Positions 10,242 through 19,362 of a stretch of DNA of 64,000 nucleotides are shown piece by piece. Where the stretch lies: contig NZ_VDUW01000005.1 of NCBI RefSeq assembly GCF_008039555.1, positions 124,001 to 188,000 on the forward strand. The letters are read 5' to 3'. Positions within the stretch are counted from its first letter, which is position 1. Each line of letters starts with the position of its first letter. Below the pieces are notes generated by a model that saw only the letters and a list, made by a program, of their open reading frames with translations, searched no databases and had not been told where the DNA came from. This stretch comes from Cerasibacillus terrae (GTDB lineage: Bacteria; Bacillota; Bacilli; Bacillales; Amphibacillaceae). A program made the position numbers and the translations under genes.

Positions 10242-10826
10242 TTATTCTCCCATCGCTTGAACATATTGGATATCCCCTATTTGAATAAGATGATTTTTTA
10301 CATCCCCATCCATTAAAAGGTGCCTTAATTCTCGACTTTTTAGGTCTTTTATCATTCCAACCTCAAGCAATACTTTCATGAAAGCTGACTTTAATCTAGC
10401 TTTTGTTGAATCTGCTAAATTTGCTATAAACTCTGATTGTTCTTCTTTCTCTACAAAGAACACGTTCACATCTTTTTTTTCTAATATAGTTTTATTATTT
10501 TGAAGTGGTTCCTTCACTACTTCATTCATAAAATCAAAAAATAAACAATCTGTTTTCATAATGGAGTAAAGATTAATTACCTTTCCCACTTCAATTGGTT
10601 CATCCACCATCATCGTCATCAAAGTATCATCTAATGAATTAACACGTTTTAAGAGATAAGGAAAGGATCTTTTTAAACTAGACATCTTATTATATTGAAA
10701 AATATTTTCCTCAAATACTTTTTTACGAACTTCTTCATCTGTCATTCCTTGTAATTTCAATTTACAAACCTGTCGCATTTCATACATCATAAAACCTGCT
10801 CCAGTTAGGACGGTTGAATATTTCAA
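10242..10826 (-). CDS. brxA: BREX protein BrxA (DUF1819), first gene of the operon
   Basis: 194-residue DUF1819 protein; structural studies describe BrxA as a small DNA-binding protein with a NusB-like helical fold. The sequence begins with the typical LTGAGFMMYEMRQVCKL helix. The start is TTG, chosen because AAAGGTGA sits five bases upstream and no better ATG exists. It opens the BREX operon; a promoter is visible about 50-75 bp upstream. No brxR-type WYL regulator gene is present between it and the helicase operon. Confidence 0.92.
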   Translation of the reverse strand: MKYSTVLTGAGFMMYEMRQVCKLKLQGMTDEEVRKKVFEENIFQYNKMSSLKRSFPYLLKRVNSLDDTLMTMMVDEPIEVGKVINLYSIMKTDCLFFDFMNEVVKEPLQNNKTILEKKDVNVFFVEKEEQSEFIANLADSTKARLKSAFMKVLLEVGMIKDLKSRELRHLLMDGDVKNHLIQIGDIQYVQAMGE

Positions 10827-10872
10827 TTAAATCACCTTTCATGGACATTTTCTTCGCTAGTCTCTTCTATAT

Positions 10873-10901
10873 ATTTTATAGATGTTTTATGATATAAGCA
10901 A
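10873..10901 (-). promoter_or_regulatory. Probable sigma-A promoter of the BREX operon
   Basis: On the minus strand TTGCTT and TAAAAT are separated by exactly 17 bases, about 50 bp upstream of the brxA start. The assignment is by eye and the -35 box is only a fair match. Confidence 0.5.
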
Positions 10902-11142
10902 TTCTATCCATTTAACAGGCAACACCTTACAAATGATGTATCTTTTGGCTGTTATCAAATAGTTCCTATCCCTACCTTTTTTAATAAAACATTTGTTAAT
11001 TTTAATATAACAAATATGGTGTGCATATTTTTGAATATATTTGAAAAAATATGGTTCTAATACTCACGAATGAATCATCATCCCGTACTTCATTTTTCCT
11101 AATCTTATATTTCGAAATATACTTTTTTAGTTAATTGCTCCC
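10902..11142. promoter_or_regulatory. Intergenic region between helicase and BREX operons
   Basis: No gene is visible. It holds a diverged copy (about 10964-11026) of the 63-bp element found upstream of other genes of this island. Inside that copy is an inverted repeat ATTTGTTA-N9-TAACAAAT at 10991-11015. A perfect 16-bp palindrome, TATATTTCGAAATATA, lies at 11106-11121 just after the upstream helicase gene. These could be operators for BREX; no regulator gene is adjacent. Confidence 0.45.
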
Positions 11143-12810
11143 CTAACGAAATTGACCCTTATTAAAATTACTCTCATAATCATTTGTATTGAAATCTTTT
11201 ATAAAACGTGATATTCTTCTTTCTTTTTTATCACCGCAATATATAAATAATCCTTCTTTGGCTCTAGTACACGCAACATAAAAAATCTTTTTTTCGTCAT
11301 TAATAATTTGTTTGCGATCTTTTTTATATTCAGGTCCTTCCCAATCCATACCTATATATTTTTTATTCAACTCATCTAACCTTGCTTTTAATGGATAATG
11401 AAATATATCAAAATGTATGATGAAGACATAATCAAACTCTAATCCTTTAATTTCGTAAGGAGAAGTGAAGAAAATGGGCTTTTTTCTTTTATTATAGTCA
11501 AAACGATATCCATATTTATTAACACCAATGACATCAAATTCTAAATCGAGTCTTCGTTTCAAATTATCTTCTTTGTTTAATTCTTTATCTGAATAACGAT
11601 GAACAATCGCAATAGATTTTCCTGGATTGTCTCTGTGAATTCTCCTTATATTTCGAATGATTGTAGAAGCTAATCGGCTATTCGAGGTATAATAATTAAT
11701 TTTCGGACGTGGCCCTTCCCTAAAGAAAACTTGATTGTCTTCCCTAACATTTTCCACATCATTAAATTTAATCTCACTCGCTAAATCCATAATCTGCTTT
11801 GTTGAACGGAAATTTCTTGTTAATCTCTGACTTGTTCGGGAATTAACCTTTAAATTCAATTCTTTGTAGGAAATAGGACTCCTTTTATAAATTCGTTGCT
11901 TTTCATCACCAACTAATGTAATTGTACCTTTCGTTAATCGGACTAAGCTTTTTATCTGCATCGGTTGTAAATCTTGGAATTCATCCACTAAAATATGATC
12001 GTACTTAAAGGATGCCCGTTTATTTTTACTAAGTTCATTCAATAAATGTAGCGCATAATCTTCCATATCCAATTGCGGTATGTAATAATTTCGTCGCATA
12101 AACTCATTATACCTTTCAAAGAGGTAAAATATTGTTGGACGCTGTCTCATACGGACACTTGGGCTATTTCCTCTACCTGTTCTTTCCTTTTCCATATATT
12201 TATTAAGTGTTACCAGTCCATTTGCTTTCATCCAGAAAAATTCTTCTTGGAGAAATTTTGCTGTATGCGTTTTAAATAATTTCTCCATATGTTTATATTT
12301 AGGTATTTTTTCCACTTGTGCTAGCACAGCATGAATTCTTGAAACAATATCAGCCTCATGTTTTTCAATTGATTGTTGGGTCATCGGGATTCTTTTAATA
12401 TTTGAATACCCACAGTCTTTCATTAAAATTTTTCTAACCAAATCATGGTATGTCATAATATCTACATGATGCTTCTCAGATAACTCTAGATATGTTTGCG
12501 ATTGGTTTAAACGCTTTCTTGTATCTTGTATTAGTGTTTGATTAAATGTCACATATAATATGCGTTGGGGGGAGTTTGCTTGTTCCATCATTTTTATTAA
12601 ACGATATACTAGCATTAAACTTTTTCCACTTCCTGCAGAACCTCTAATAATCAATTGTTTTTCACTAGATTGGACAACCTGCTTCTGTTCCTTTGTTGGA
12701 TTAATCCCCGGCAGTAATCCTTCTAATGAGAAGTAATTTTTCCATGTCTTAGCAAATCGTTTACTAAAATTCTCCAATTGCTTTTTTCTATCATCTAATA
12801 ATATTGTCAA
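11143..12810 (-). CDS. UvrD/Rep-like SF1 DNA helicase (short)
   Basis: 555-residue superfamily 1A helicase. Visible motifs: Walker A GSAGSGKSLM at about residue 55, Walker B DEFQDLQ at about 274, VGDEKQRIYKR, TRNFRST, a split motif V (YEIKGLEFDYVF) and motif VI YVACTRAKEG at about 510. No nuclease domain is seen. The start is TTG with AGGGAG nine bases upstream, and it overlaps the 3' end of the AddB-like gene by 20 bp, so the two are translationally coupled. It is the last gene of a three-gene operon next to BREX. It is not PcrA or UvrD proper, which are longer. A defence or recombination role is inferred from context. Confidence 0.85.
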   Translation of the reverse strand: MTILLDDRKKQLENFSKRFAKTWKNYFSLEGLLPGINPTKEQKQVVQSSEKQLIIRGSAGSGKSLMLVYRLIKMMEQANSPQRILYVTFNQTLIQDTRKRLNQSQTYLELSEKHHVDIMTYHDLVRKILMKDCGYSNIKRIPMTQQSIEKHEADIVSRIHAVLAQVEKIPKYKHMEKLFKTHTAKFLQEEFFWMKANGLVTLNKYMEKERTGRGNSPSVRMRQRPTIFYLFERYNEFMRRNYYIPQLDMEDYALHLLNELSKNKRASFKYDHILVDEFQDLQPMQIKSLVRLTKGTITLVGDEKQRIYKRSPISYKELNLKVNSRTSQRLTRNFRSTKQIMDLASEIKFNDVENVREDNQVFFREGPRPKINYYTSNSRLASTIIRNIRRIHRDNPGKSIAIVHRYSDKELNKEDNLKRRLDLEFDVIGVNKYGYRFDYNKRKKPIFFTSPYEIKGLEFDYVFIIHFDIFHYPLKARLDELNKKYIGMDWEGPEYKKDRKQIINDEKKIFYVACTRAKEGLFIYCGDKKERRISRFIKDFNTNDYESNFNKGQFR

Positions 12811-15322
12811 TTGCGTATACTCCCTCTCTACAACTATTTAAGTGAGGACACATTTTACAATGATTTCCTGGTTCTGCTTTCACTTCATATCTAGTAATAT
12901 TCTCCCTGAATTGTTTTAGTAGATCTTTTTCATGGTTCGAACTTTTTTTCCTATAATAGTTCCTTGCTTTTGTTCGGCGATTTTCGCGATACATACTCCG
13001 TAATATATGAATCCCCTTTAATGCTTTAGGGTAGGATATATTTTCAAATTCCTTATAATTCCTTAATTTAATTTTATATTCTACGTCAATTAAGTTTTCC
13101 TTTTTTGAATATGTCCATTGCGGGAATAGAGGATAAATGAGTTTCCTAAATTCTTCTCGTTCCTCATTAGAATAACCGAGTATTTTTCCTATTTTACTGA
13201 AAACAAATTGTTGATGGAACTCCGACTCATAAATTGGTTGCATCTCGAGAATTGTCGTTAAGAAAAACTTTTTAGAACAAAAATCATGGTTAAGCCAGTA
13301 TAAATCCGGAATTTTACCTTTTAACCTATCCACATCTACATTAATCGTAATTGGGGAATTTCCCTCTATTTTCTTTATAGAAACACCTATAGAATCTGTA
13401 GGTTTATACTCCATAATAATATCTGTATACAAATCAGACAAAATATCCAAATAAACACTACGCATATCATCTTCATGAATATGATGAATCCAACTAAATG
13501 TTACAGGTCCTGGATAATGAGCTAAGGTATTATAGATTTGATATATTCCTAAATCTTCAAAGTTTTGAAAGACCATATAGTCAACCCATAATGCATGAAG
13601 CAGAATCGGTTGAATAAAACCATTAGTTATTCTAGCTAATTCTTTTAATTCACTATGACTAAAGAAATCAGACAGAGGTGTCTTATGTCTTTCTGGAAAA
13701 TTTAATTGTGTTAAATTTGTTATATGTAATCGTTTATCTGTATTGTTCTGGATGATATATTCTTGTAATCTTGAAATGTCATACACTTCTGTTTTACCAT
13801 TCACTTGACTACTAGCTAGTAAAAAGATTAAAGTAAATAATTCCTGAATCGCAAACTCCCATTGTTCAGGTAATTTTTCTTGAAATATCTTTTTCCAAAT
13901 AGTTTTCTGTTCTGATTCATCCACTTCTTCGAGAAACTTTTCCCATCTTTTGAAATAATCATTTACTTGTATTGTTTCATATTCTTCTAATAGTATAGAC
14001 TTACAAATTTTTTCTAGTCGGTCTACCAATTCAATTAATTGATGAATAGTCACGTCATATCTTTCTTGATGCAAGAATGAAAATGTTCGAAATGGATTTA
14101 ACATATATCGTTTCATGTAGTTTTTACCAAAGTCTTTCGCATTTTCTCGGTCAAATGTTTTACTTACAAATTCTAGCTCTTGTAATCGTTCTAATCTATC
14201 TCTCACATCTGAAATTGTTTTAACTCCATACATATAGTTTCTTAAATCAATCAAATAAGATAAAGCATCTAATCCAGAAACTTGATTTGTTTTTACCCAT
14301 GCCGAAGTAATGAGTTCTACAATGACATCATAAGTAGCAAATATCATGTCATTTTCTTTTTTACAAAACTGTAGGTAATATAAGAATTTCCCAGTTGAAT
14401 TTTCATATAAATGGGACATATTATGATTAATAATGCGATTAATTTCATTCGGCCTAACCGCAATAATATTGTCCCTGCTCCTTTTCTGATAATGATAAAA
14501 ATCAGCAGGAGAGGAAAATTCCATTATTTGAATATCTTGTCGATCTCTTATCATTTCACGTTCAGGTGTATTTTCATTAAATAATGCAAAGCGATTTCCC
14601 TTCATATTATGTTCATGAACCAATGAATCGCAATTGTTTAAATTCTGCCTTGATGCAACTTGATATACCTTCTGCCAATAACTGAATGTATGTGGATATT
14701 GTTTATTATATGGAACGCGAAATTCAATGGTAAATCCCTTGTTTTTTAACCAATGAATGAATGTCATACGGAAAAAATTCAAATATTCAATTTCATATAA
14801 ATAAATGATTTGTAATTGTGTATGTTCACAAAGTATGAACGAAATTTCTTCTTTTGATAATTTATCTTGTTTAAAGTGATACTCTTTTACCAAATCCTCG
14901 GTCAATAAATAATTGATAAGTTGAATTACTTCATTTTTCCTAGAATCATGAAAGTCGACTGAAATCTGATCCACTTTGAATTCTGCACAAATATAAAATG
15001 TCCTAACAATTGAAGTTAAACGATTCAATAAATATTGCTGATGTTTATAATTACCAGTCATGATTTCCTCTCGCAACTTCGATTGTAAATAAATTTCTGT
15101 TTTTGCTGAATGAAATAGCGGAAATGTCCTTTGATTTATGTCATCAATACTATTTATTTGGAAATGATAAATATCCTTTATACGGTGCGCCATAGAACCT
15201 GTACCAAATATATGTATTTCTTCTTCTATATTATCTTGTGTGCTAAGCACATCTTTTAAAGAACAGTATGTTTTTATATTAAATAAGTGCTTTGTCTCTC
15301 TGTTCTGTATAACCTTTTGCAA
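12791..15322 (-). CDS. AddB-like protein with C-terminal Fe-S cysteine pattern
   Basis: 843-residue protein without a recognisable P-loop. The C-terminus has CKMCPHLNSC (CxxC-x5-C, about residues 820-830). An earlier Cys in HDFCSKKFF at about residue 677 completes the four-cysteine arrangement known from AddB and Cas4-type PD-(D/E)XK nucleases. Between them I do not see the usual D...(D/E)xK catalytic set, so nuclease activity is doubtful. It starts at TTG after GGGGTGATTTAA, overlaps the AddA-like gene by 44 bp and the downstream helicase by 20 bp. By analogy with AddAB it may be the structural partner of the helicase. Assignment rests on the cysteines and gene order. Confidence 0.6.
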   Translation of the reverse strand: MQKVIQNRETKHLFNIKTYCSLKDVLSTQDNIEEEIHIFGTGSMAHRIKDIYHFQINSIDDINQRTFPLFHSAKTEIYLQSKLREEIMTGNYKHQQYLLNRLTSIVRTFYICAEFKVDQISVDFHDSRKNEVIQLINYLLTEDLVKEYHFKQDKLSKEEISFILCEHTQLQIIYLYEIEYLNFFRMTFIHWLKNKGFTIEFRVPYNKQYPHTFSYWQKVYQVASRQNLNNCDSLVHEHNMKGNRFALFNENTPEREMIRDRQDIQIMEFSSPADFYHYQKRSRDNIIAVRPNEINRIINHNMSHLYENSTGKFLYYLQFCKKENDMIFATYDVIVELITSAWVKTNQVSGLDALSYLIDLRNYMYGVKTISDVRDRLERLQELEFVSKTFDRENAKDFGKNYMKRYMLNPFRTFSFLHQERYDVTIHQLIELVDRLEKICKSILLEEYETIQVNDYFKRWEKFLEEVDESEQKTIWKKIFQEKLPEQWEFAIQELFTLIFLLASSQVNGKTEVYDISRLQEYIIQNNTDKRLHITNLTQLNFPERHKTPLSDFFSHSELKELARITNGFIQPILLHALWVDYMVFQNFEDLGIYQIYNTLAHYPGPVTFSWIHHIHEDDMRSVYLDILSDLYTDIIMEYKPTDSIGVSIKKIEGNSPITINVDVDRLKGKIPDLYWLNHDFCSKKFFLTTILEMQPIYESEFHQQFVFSKIGKILGYSNEEREEFRKLIYPLFPQWTYSKKENLIDVEYKIKLRNYKEFENISYPKALKGIHILRSMYRENRRTKARNYYRKKSSNHEKDLLKQFRENITRYEVKAEPGNHCKMCPHLNSCREGVYAIDNIIR

Positions 15323-17690
15323 TTAAATCACCCCAATTCCTTATTTGATGGTTATTCGTATGTGTAGGAGAGTCAATAAAAACTTTCTCCTTTGCGCGTG
15401 TTAAAGCAACATATAAAAGTCTTGCTTCTTCTCCGATATTCTCTGTTTTTTCTTCCCTTAGCAATTGTTGATAATGATCATTTACATATGTTTTTCCTTT
15501 TTCAATAAATGTTCGATATCCTATTTTATTTCCGTTAATCAATATTTCTGTCTTTGTAAAGTTATGAAATAATCGATCTGTTCGTGGAATAAACACATGA
15601 TCAAATTCTAAACCTTTGGCCTTATGTACCGTCATAATGGTTAATCGTTTTTTATCCTTAGACATTAACTTAATTTCGGATAATGATTTATCAGTGTGCA
15701 TTTTTAAACGTAATATTTTTTCTAAATTATATAAGGTTGGTACTGTGTTAGCTAATTCCGTTTTCAATACATAAATTAAATAGTTCAGATTTGAATCGTA
15801 TTCTTGTTGAATAATTTGTGCTTTATCCAATAGATATTGTTTTTTATCTTCTTGATACAAGGTAATCCGATCAGCGATATATCTTTCTGCATAAACTTTT
15901 GCTGGGTTGATTTCTTGAATGATATCATGAATAATCTCAAATAATCCTTTATGCAGAAAATCTTGCTCATATTTTTCTAACTTTTGATCCATATTTTTAA
16001 ATACACGATTTATTATTGTTCGGTCCGGTGAAAACTCTTCCAACATTTTTGCTACTTCAATTGTACGATCACCATATGACGACAAATGCAATAAATAACG
16101 ATTTCTCCATAATGATGGATGTGTAAAACGCATGATGAGTTGATAAAACTCTCTGACAGGAACAGAACGATAAAATTGACCATCTTGTTCAGAAGTGAAA
16201 AATATCCTTTTTTCTTCACAAAGTGTGGATAATTCATTTACTTCTTTATTCGAACGAACTAAAATGGCTGTATCTGTATCTTCTATTTCCCTTAAAAATT
16301 CAGTTAATTTAACTTTTGTTGAAAATGTTTTATTTATTATCATTGGTTCTTCATTAATGCTTTCTTTTTCTACTCCTGGTAATAAATAATCCTTTTCTGT
16401 ATACTTAAACGTTCGCAAAGCTCTTGGCCAAGTAGAAAATAGTTCATTAAAGTTACTCAATAATTCCTTATTTGAGCGATAATTTAGTTGCAAATGATAA
16501 TGTCGATCAACTGAAATATGCGTACTTAACTGATCAAATGCCGTGTAATCAGCTCCTCTAAAACGATAAATACTTTGTTTTACATCACCAACTACAAACA
16601 AATTTAAAGGATAATGATTTGCTAAGTATGAAAAAAACTTTGTTTGTTGTCTATCCGTATCTTGAAATTCGTCAATAAAGATATATCGATAAGGAATATT
16701 AAGTTCATTACTACCAGTCACTAAATCATCTAGCTTTGCAATTAAATCATGGACATCCATGTACTCCAGTTTCTCTTTGAATTCTGATAAACGTTGTAAT
16801 GACTCTTTAACAACGTATTCATATAAAACATGGGAATTATCGTCATCCTCACCGAAATCCAATTGTTGAACTTTATTTATAGGGATAGAATAATTATTTA
16901 TTTGTTCAATAATTGCTTCTACAGCCTGCACAATTTTATACTGCTCTATATATTTGAACCTACTAAATTCTTGTGGGTTTATTTCATGGAAGTTATTGAT
17001 TACATCCTCAATAATCTTCTTTCTTTCAAAATTAAATTGTGAGATTGGAAGATTAATTCGATCAAATAAATGTTCTTGATTTATCTTTAAAATTTCATGC
17101 CCAAATGAGTGAATTGTTCCGATAAACATCTGCTTTAATTCACGCAACCACCTTAAATACGTAAAATCATTTGTAAAATAAAAATATGCCTTAAGTTTAT
17201 CAACCAGTTTTTCCTTCATATTAATTGCAGCTTTATTTGTAAAAGTTATTAATGCTAAATTGGCTAAGGACATATCAGGAAATTTATACTTTAGAAAGAT
17301 GATACGATTGATCATAATTGTCGTTTTACCAGTACCAGCACCAGCGGACACACTAATATTTTGCTCCACTAGCGCATGTTCAACTAAATACTGTTCCTTA
17401 TTAAATCGGACATTTGGAGTGTATTCTTCTAGGATATGTAAAATACCTTCTGTAACTTCACCGTTATAAAAAGAAAAATCATCCTTCAAAGCTTCATTAA
17501 ATACCATTTCATATATAAATAAAAATTGTTTATCCACAGCCTTTTTTATCAAAGCATCTTCTAATAACGGATTAATTGGATCATATGTAAAAAAATAGGT
17601 CTTTACACCATTTTTTATTAAGGTTATAAGCTCTTGTAGAGTTTCTTCATTGATATCTCTTTGAAATTTTAAACATGAATAATTCTGCAT
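15279..17690 (-). CDS. AddA/UvrD-like SF1 helicase
   Basis: 803-residue SF1A helicase. Motifs: Walker A GAGTGKTT at about residue 115, DEFQDTD at about 343, VVGDVKQSIYRFRGA, LNYRSN, TVHKAKGLEFDHVF and motif VI YVALTRAKE at about 758. It ends soon after motif VI and so lacks the C-terminal nuclease of true AddA, which is about 1200 residues. I chose the ATG at 17690 (MQNYSCLKF) because GGGGAGA lies just upstream; the frame is open ten codons further. First gene of an overlapping operon with the AddB-like protein and a second helicase. A 63-bp island-specific element lies about 85 bp upstream. Probably an AddAB-like unloading or resection complex used in defence; this is inference. Confidence 0.85.
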   Translation of the reverse strand: MQNYSCLKFQRDINEETLQELITLIKNGVKTYFFTYDPINPLLEDALIKKAVDKQFLFIYEMVFNEALKDDFSFYNGEVTEGILHILEEYTPNVRFNKEQYLVEHALVEQNISVSAGAGTGKTTIMINRIIFLKYKFPDMSLANLALITFTNKAAINMKEKLVDKLKAYFYFTNDFTYLRWLRELKQMFIGTIHSFGHEILKINQEHLFDRINLPISQFNFERKKIIEDVINNFHEINPQEFSRFKYIEQYKIVQAVEAIIEQINNYSIPINKVQQLDFGEDDDNSHVLYEYVVKESLQRLSEFKEKLEYMDVHDLIAKLDDLVTGSNELNIPYRYIFIDEFQDTDRQQTKFFSYLANHYPLNLFVVGDVKQSIYRFRGADYTAFDQLSTHISVDRHYHLQLNYRSNKELLSNFNELFSTWPRALRTFKYTEKDYLLPGVEKESINEEPMIINKTFSTKVKLTEFLREIEDTDTAILVRSNKEVNELSTLCEEKRIFFTSEQDGQFYRSVPVREFYQLIMRFTHPSLWRNRYLLHLSSYGDRTIEVAKMLEEFSPDRTIINRVFKNMDQKLEKYEQDFLHKGLFEIIHDIIQEINPAKVYAERYIADRITLYQEDKKQYLLDKAQIIQQEYDSNLNYLIYVLKTELANTVPTLYNLEKILRLKMHTDKSLSEIKLMSKDKKRLTIMTVHKAKGLEFDHVFIPRTDRLFHNFTKTEILINGNKIGYRTFIEKGKTYVNDHYQQLLREEKTENIGEEARLLYVALTRAKEKVFIDSPTHTNNHQIRNWGDLIAKGYTEQRDKALI

Positions 17691-17775
17691 AGGATTCTCC
17701 CCTAATTCTTTAATAACCAATTTTATCTATAGAAAATTAACTTCCAACTTTAAAGCGCTTTCCTTTTAGAAATAA

Positions 17776-17838
17776 ATGTAAATAGTTCTTTATCCATAGC
17801 ATACCACTTTTCGTTCAGAACTAGCATTCGGTATGCAT
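17776..17838 (-). repeat. 63-bp island repeat, copy C
   Basis: About 44 of 63 positions match the copy at 20546-20608 by hand count. On the minus strand it runs from ATGCATACCGAATGC to TATTTACAT and contains TATGCTATG. It lies 86 bp upstream of the AddA-like helicase start, in the same orientation relative to the gene as the other copies. Confidence 0.6.
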
Positions 17839-17919
17839 AAATTTGTACACAAGCGAGCGAATATCTTGACAATCGGATGAACTTACGCAATAGGGTTATT
17901 AACTATCCCAGCCTCCTTT

Positions 17920-18965
17920 CTACTCCCCCCTCACTATCTCAATAATTCCATCCCCATACTTTGCAACTTTCTTTTCTCCAAAACCCTTTAATTTGAATAA
18001 CTCCGCTTTTGACTGAGGACGATTTGCAATAAGTTCTTCCATTTCTTTATTTGTGAAAATCATAAATGCTTTCAGTCCTTCTTTGTGAGACAATTCTAAA
18101 CGATAGGCTCGGAGCAATTCCCTTAACTTTTCATCTGATGACTTTGTTTGACTCGATTGGGTGTGGGTTTGAGCTTGGGTTGTAAATTGTACTTTCGTTT
18201 GAATTGAAGATTGTGCTTGATTTCTTGTTTTAATCTGATTTTTCGATTCCTTAACACTGCCATTAAGATAGTCATGTTTTTCTATAGAGTATATTCTTTC
18301 ATAATCATATATTTTCGGCTGATGATTTTCTTTTAAGAAGTTTGCAATTTCGAATAAGTATTTTTCACGCACATCTAGTTTATTAGATCTATCTTGTAGT
18401 TCTTTTTTAATTAAATTTGTAACCTGGTCATAACGGTAAATATTTTCTTGGATATGTTTTGGACAGTTATTTTTATGAATAATAGTCTTTGGGTTAGCAA
18501 GTACAACATATGATTTCACTGACATTCGCTTCATTAACTTTTCTTGCTTTAGTATTTTTTCTAAAATGCGAACATGGCGTTCATTCTGGGAAATTGGACT
18601 GTACATTCCTTCCTTTTTCAAAACTTTACCATATTTATTTTTAAATATTCTTATGAAAGCACCATCTCTAGTAATTTCGATATCTCCATTTAATTTCTTT
18701 GTTTCTAATAAAATGATAGAGTTTTTGTAATGATAATATAATCCACTTGAATCTGATATCCGACATAATCTAAACGAATATCATAAAGGCATAGCATTGG
18801 CTGAAGGGAATGTGCTAATTCATATGCTACATTTGCTTCTCCTTGGATTCCTTTTTTTATGAAATGGATGTCTCTTTCAATTCGCTTCTTTATGGAATTT
18901 GCCAATTTCTCATGAAGTTTTTTTAATTGATTTAAATGATGACTCTCTTTTATAAATTCTTTCAT
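17920..18965 (-). pseudogene. NERD-HRDC protein gene broken by a single-base frameshift
   Basis: Two reading frames together form one NERD-HRDC protein. The first (ATG at 18965) gives an 86-residue NERD nuclease-like N-terminus with QGEANVAYEL and IQVDYIIIT, then stops at 18705. The next frame continues exactly where NERD should go on (SIILLETKKLNGDIEI), then a helical linker, and ends in an HRDC domain (ELIANRPQSKAELFKLKGFG) at 17920. The break falls in a run of five T at 18722-18726 (AAAAA on the coding strand); one extra A restores the frame as IITKNSIILLETK. So this is either a recent inactivation, a phase-variable tract or a sequencing error. A TTG at 18621 with a poor site could start the HRDC part alone. 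Confidence 0.8.
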
Positions 18966-19101
18966 AAAAATTGGCTTTGTTATTTTTCTTTTTCCACCAT
19001 TAATGATAATGTCCAGTAATGTCTATCATCGGATATCTCTCCTATCCAATATAATAATATGCTTGTGATAGTATGTATGATTAAAATTCTATAATATACG
19101 G

Positions 19102-19132
19102 GTAAAAAGTCCTTATTTCATATCATACCAAA
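19102..19132 (-). repeat. Partial 63-bp island repeat, copy D
   Basis: GTAAAAAGTCCTTATTTCAT and the following ATCATACCAAA match the first half of the copies at 20546 and 21202. It carries the TATGATATG core on the minus strand, 157 bp upstream of the NERD-HRDC start. The second half is not recognisable. Confidence 0.5.
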
Positions 19133-19218
19133 CTATTATTATATTAGTAGATTATTGTGTTAAAATATGGGATAAACACCAAATTTCGTTATGAAGATAG
19201 GTGAGGTGTTATCATCCA

Positions 19219-19320
19219 TTGGATATAGAAAAACATCTTATATTCATGAGAGGAGAAGATAAAACAGAGCAGATTGCTTATTGTAAACAAGTTCAAGATA
19301 AATGGTTTTTTGAAAATTAA
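19219..19320 (+). pseudogene. Short ORF, possible remnant of a helicase N-terminus
   Basis: 33 codons from TTG at 19219 after GGTGAGGTG; the frame is open from 19201. The peptide includes FMRGEDKTEQIAYCKQVQDK. This resembles the first residues of large Bacillus SF1 helicase/AAA proteins that begin with a 'G.D.T..I.yCK' pattern, as I remember them. It is cut by a stop right before a strong terminator. Could be a relic or a small peptide. Low certainty. Confidence 0.3.
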
Positions 19321-19322
19321 AG

Positions 19323-19357
19323 GGATTTTTCTACGGATACCAACCATAGAAAAATCC
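19323..19357. terminator. Bidirectional intrinsic terminator
   Basis: Perfect 11-bp stem GGATTTTTCTA / TAGAAAAATCC with a 13-nt loop, placed between the convergent short ORF and the DUF4145 gene. T-rich arms on both strands fit termination from either side. Confidence 0.65.
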
Positions 19358-19362
19358 ATTCT

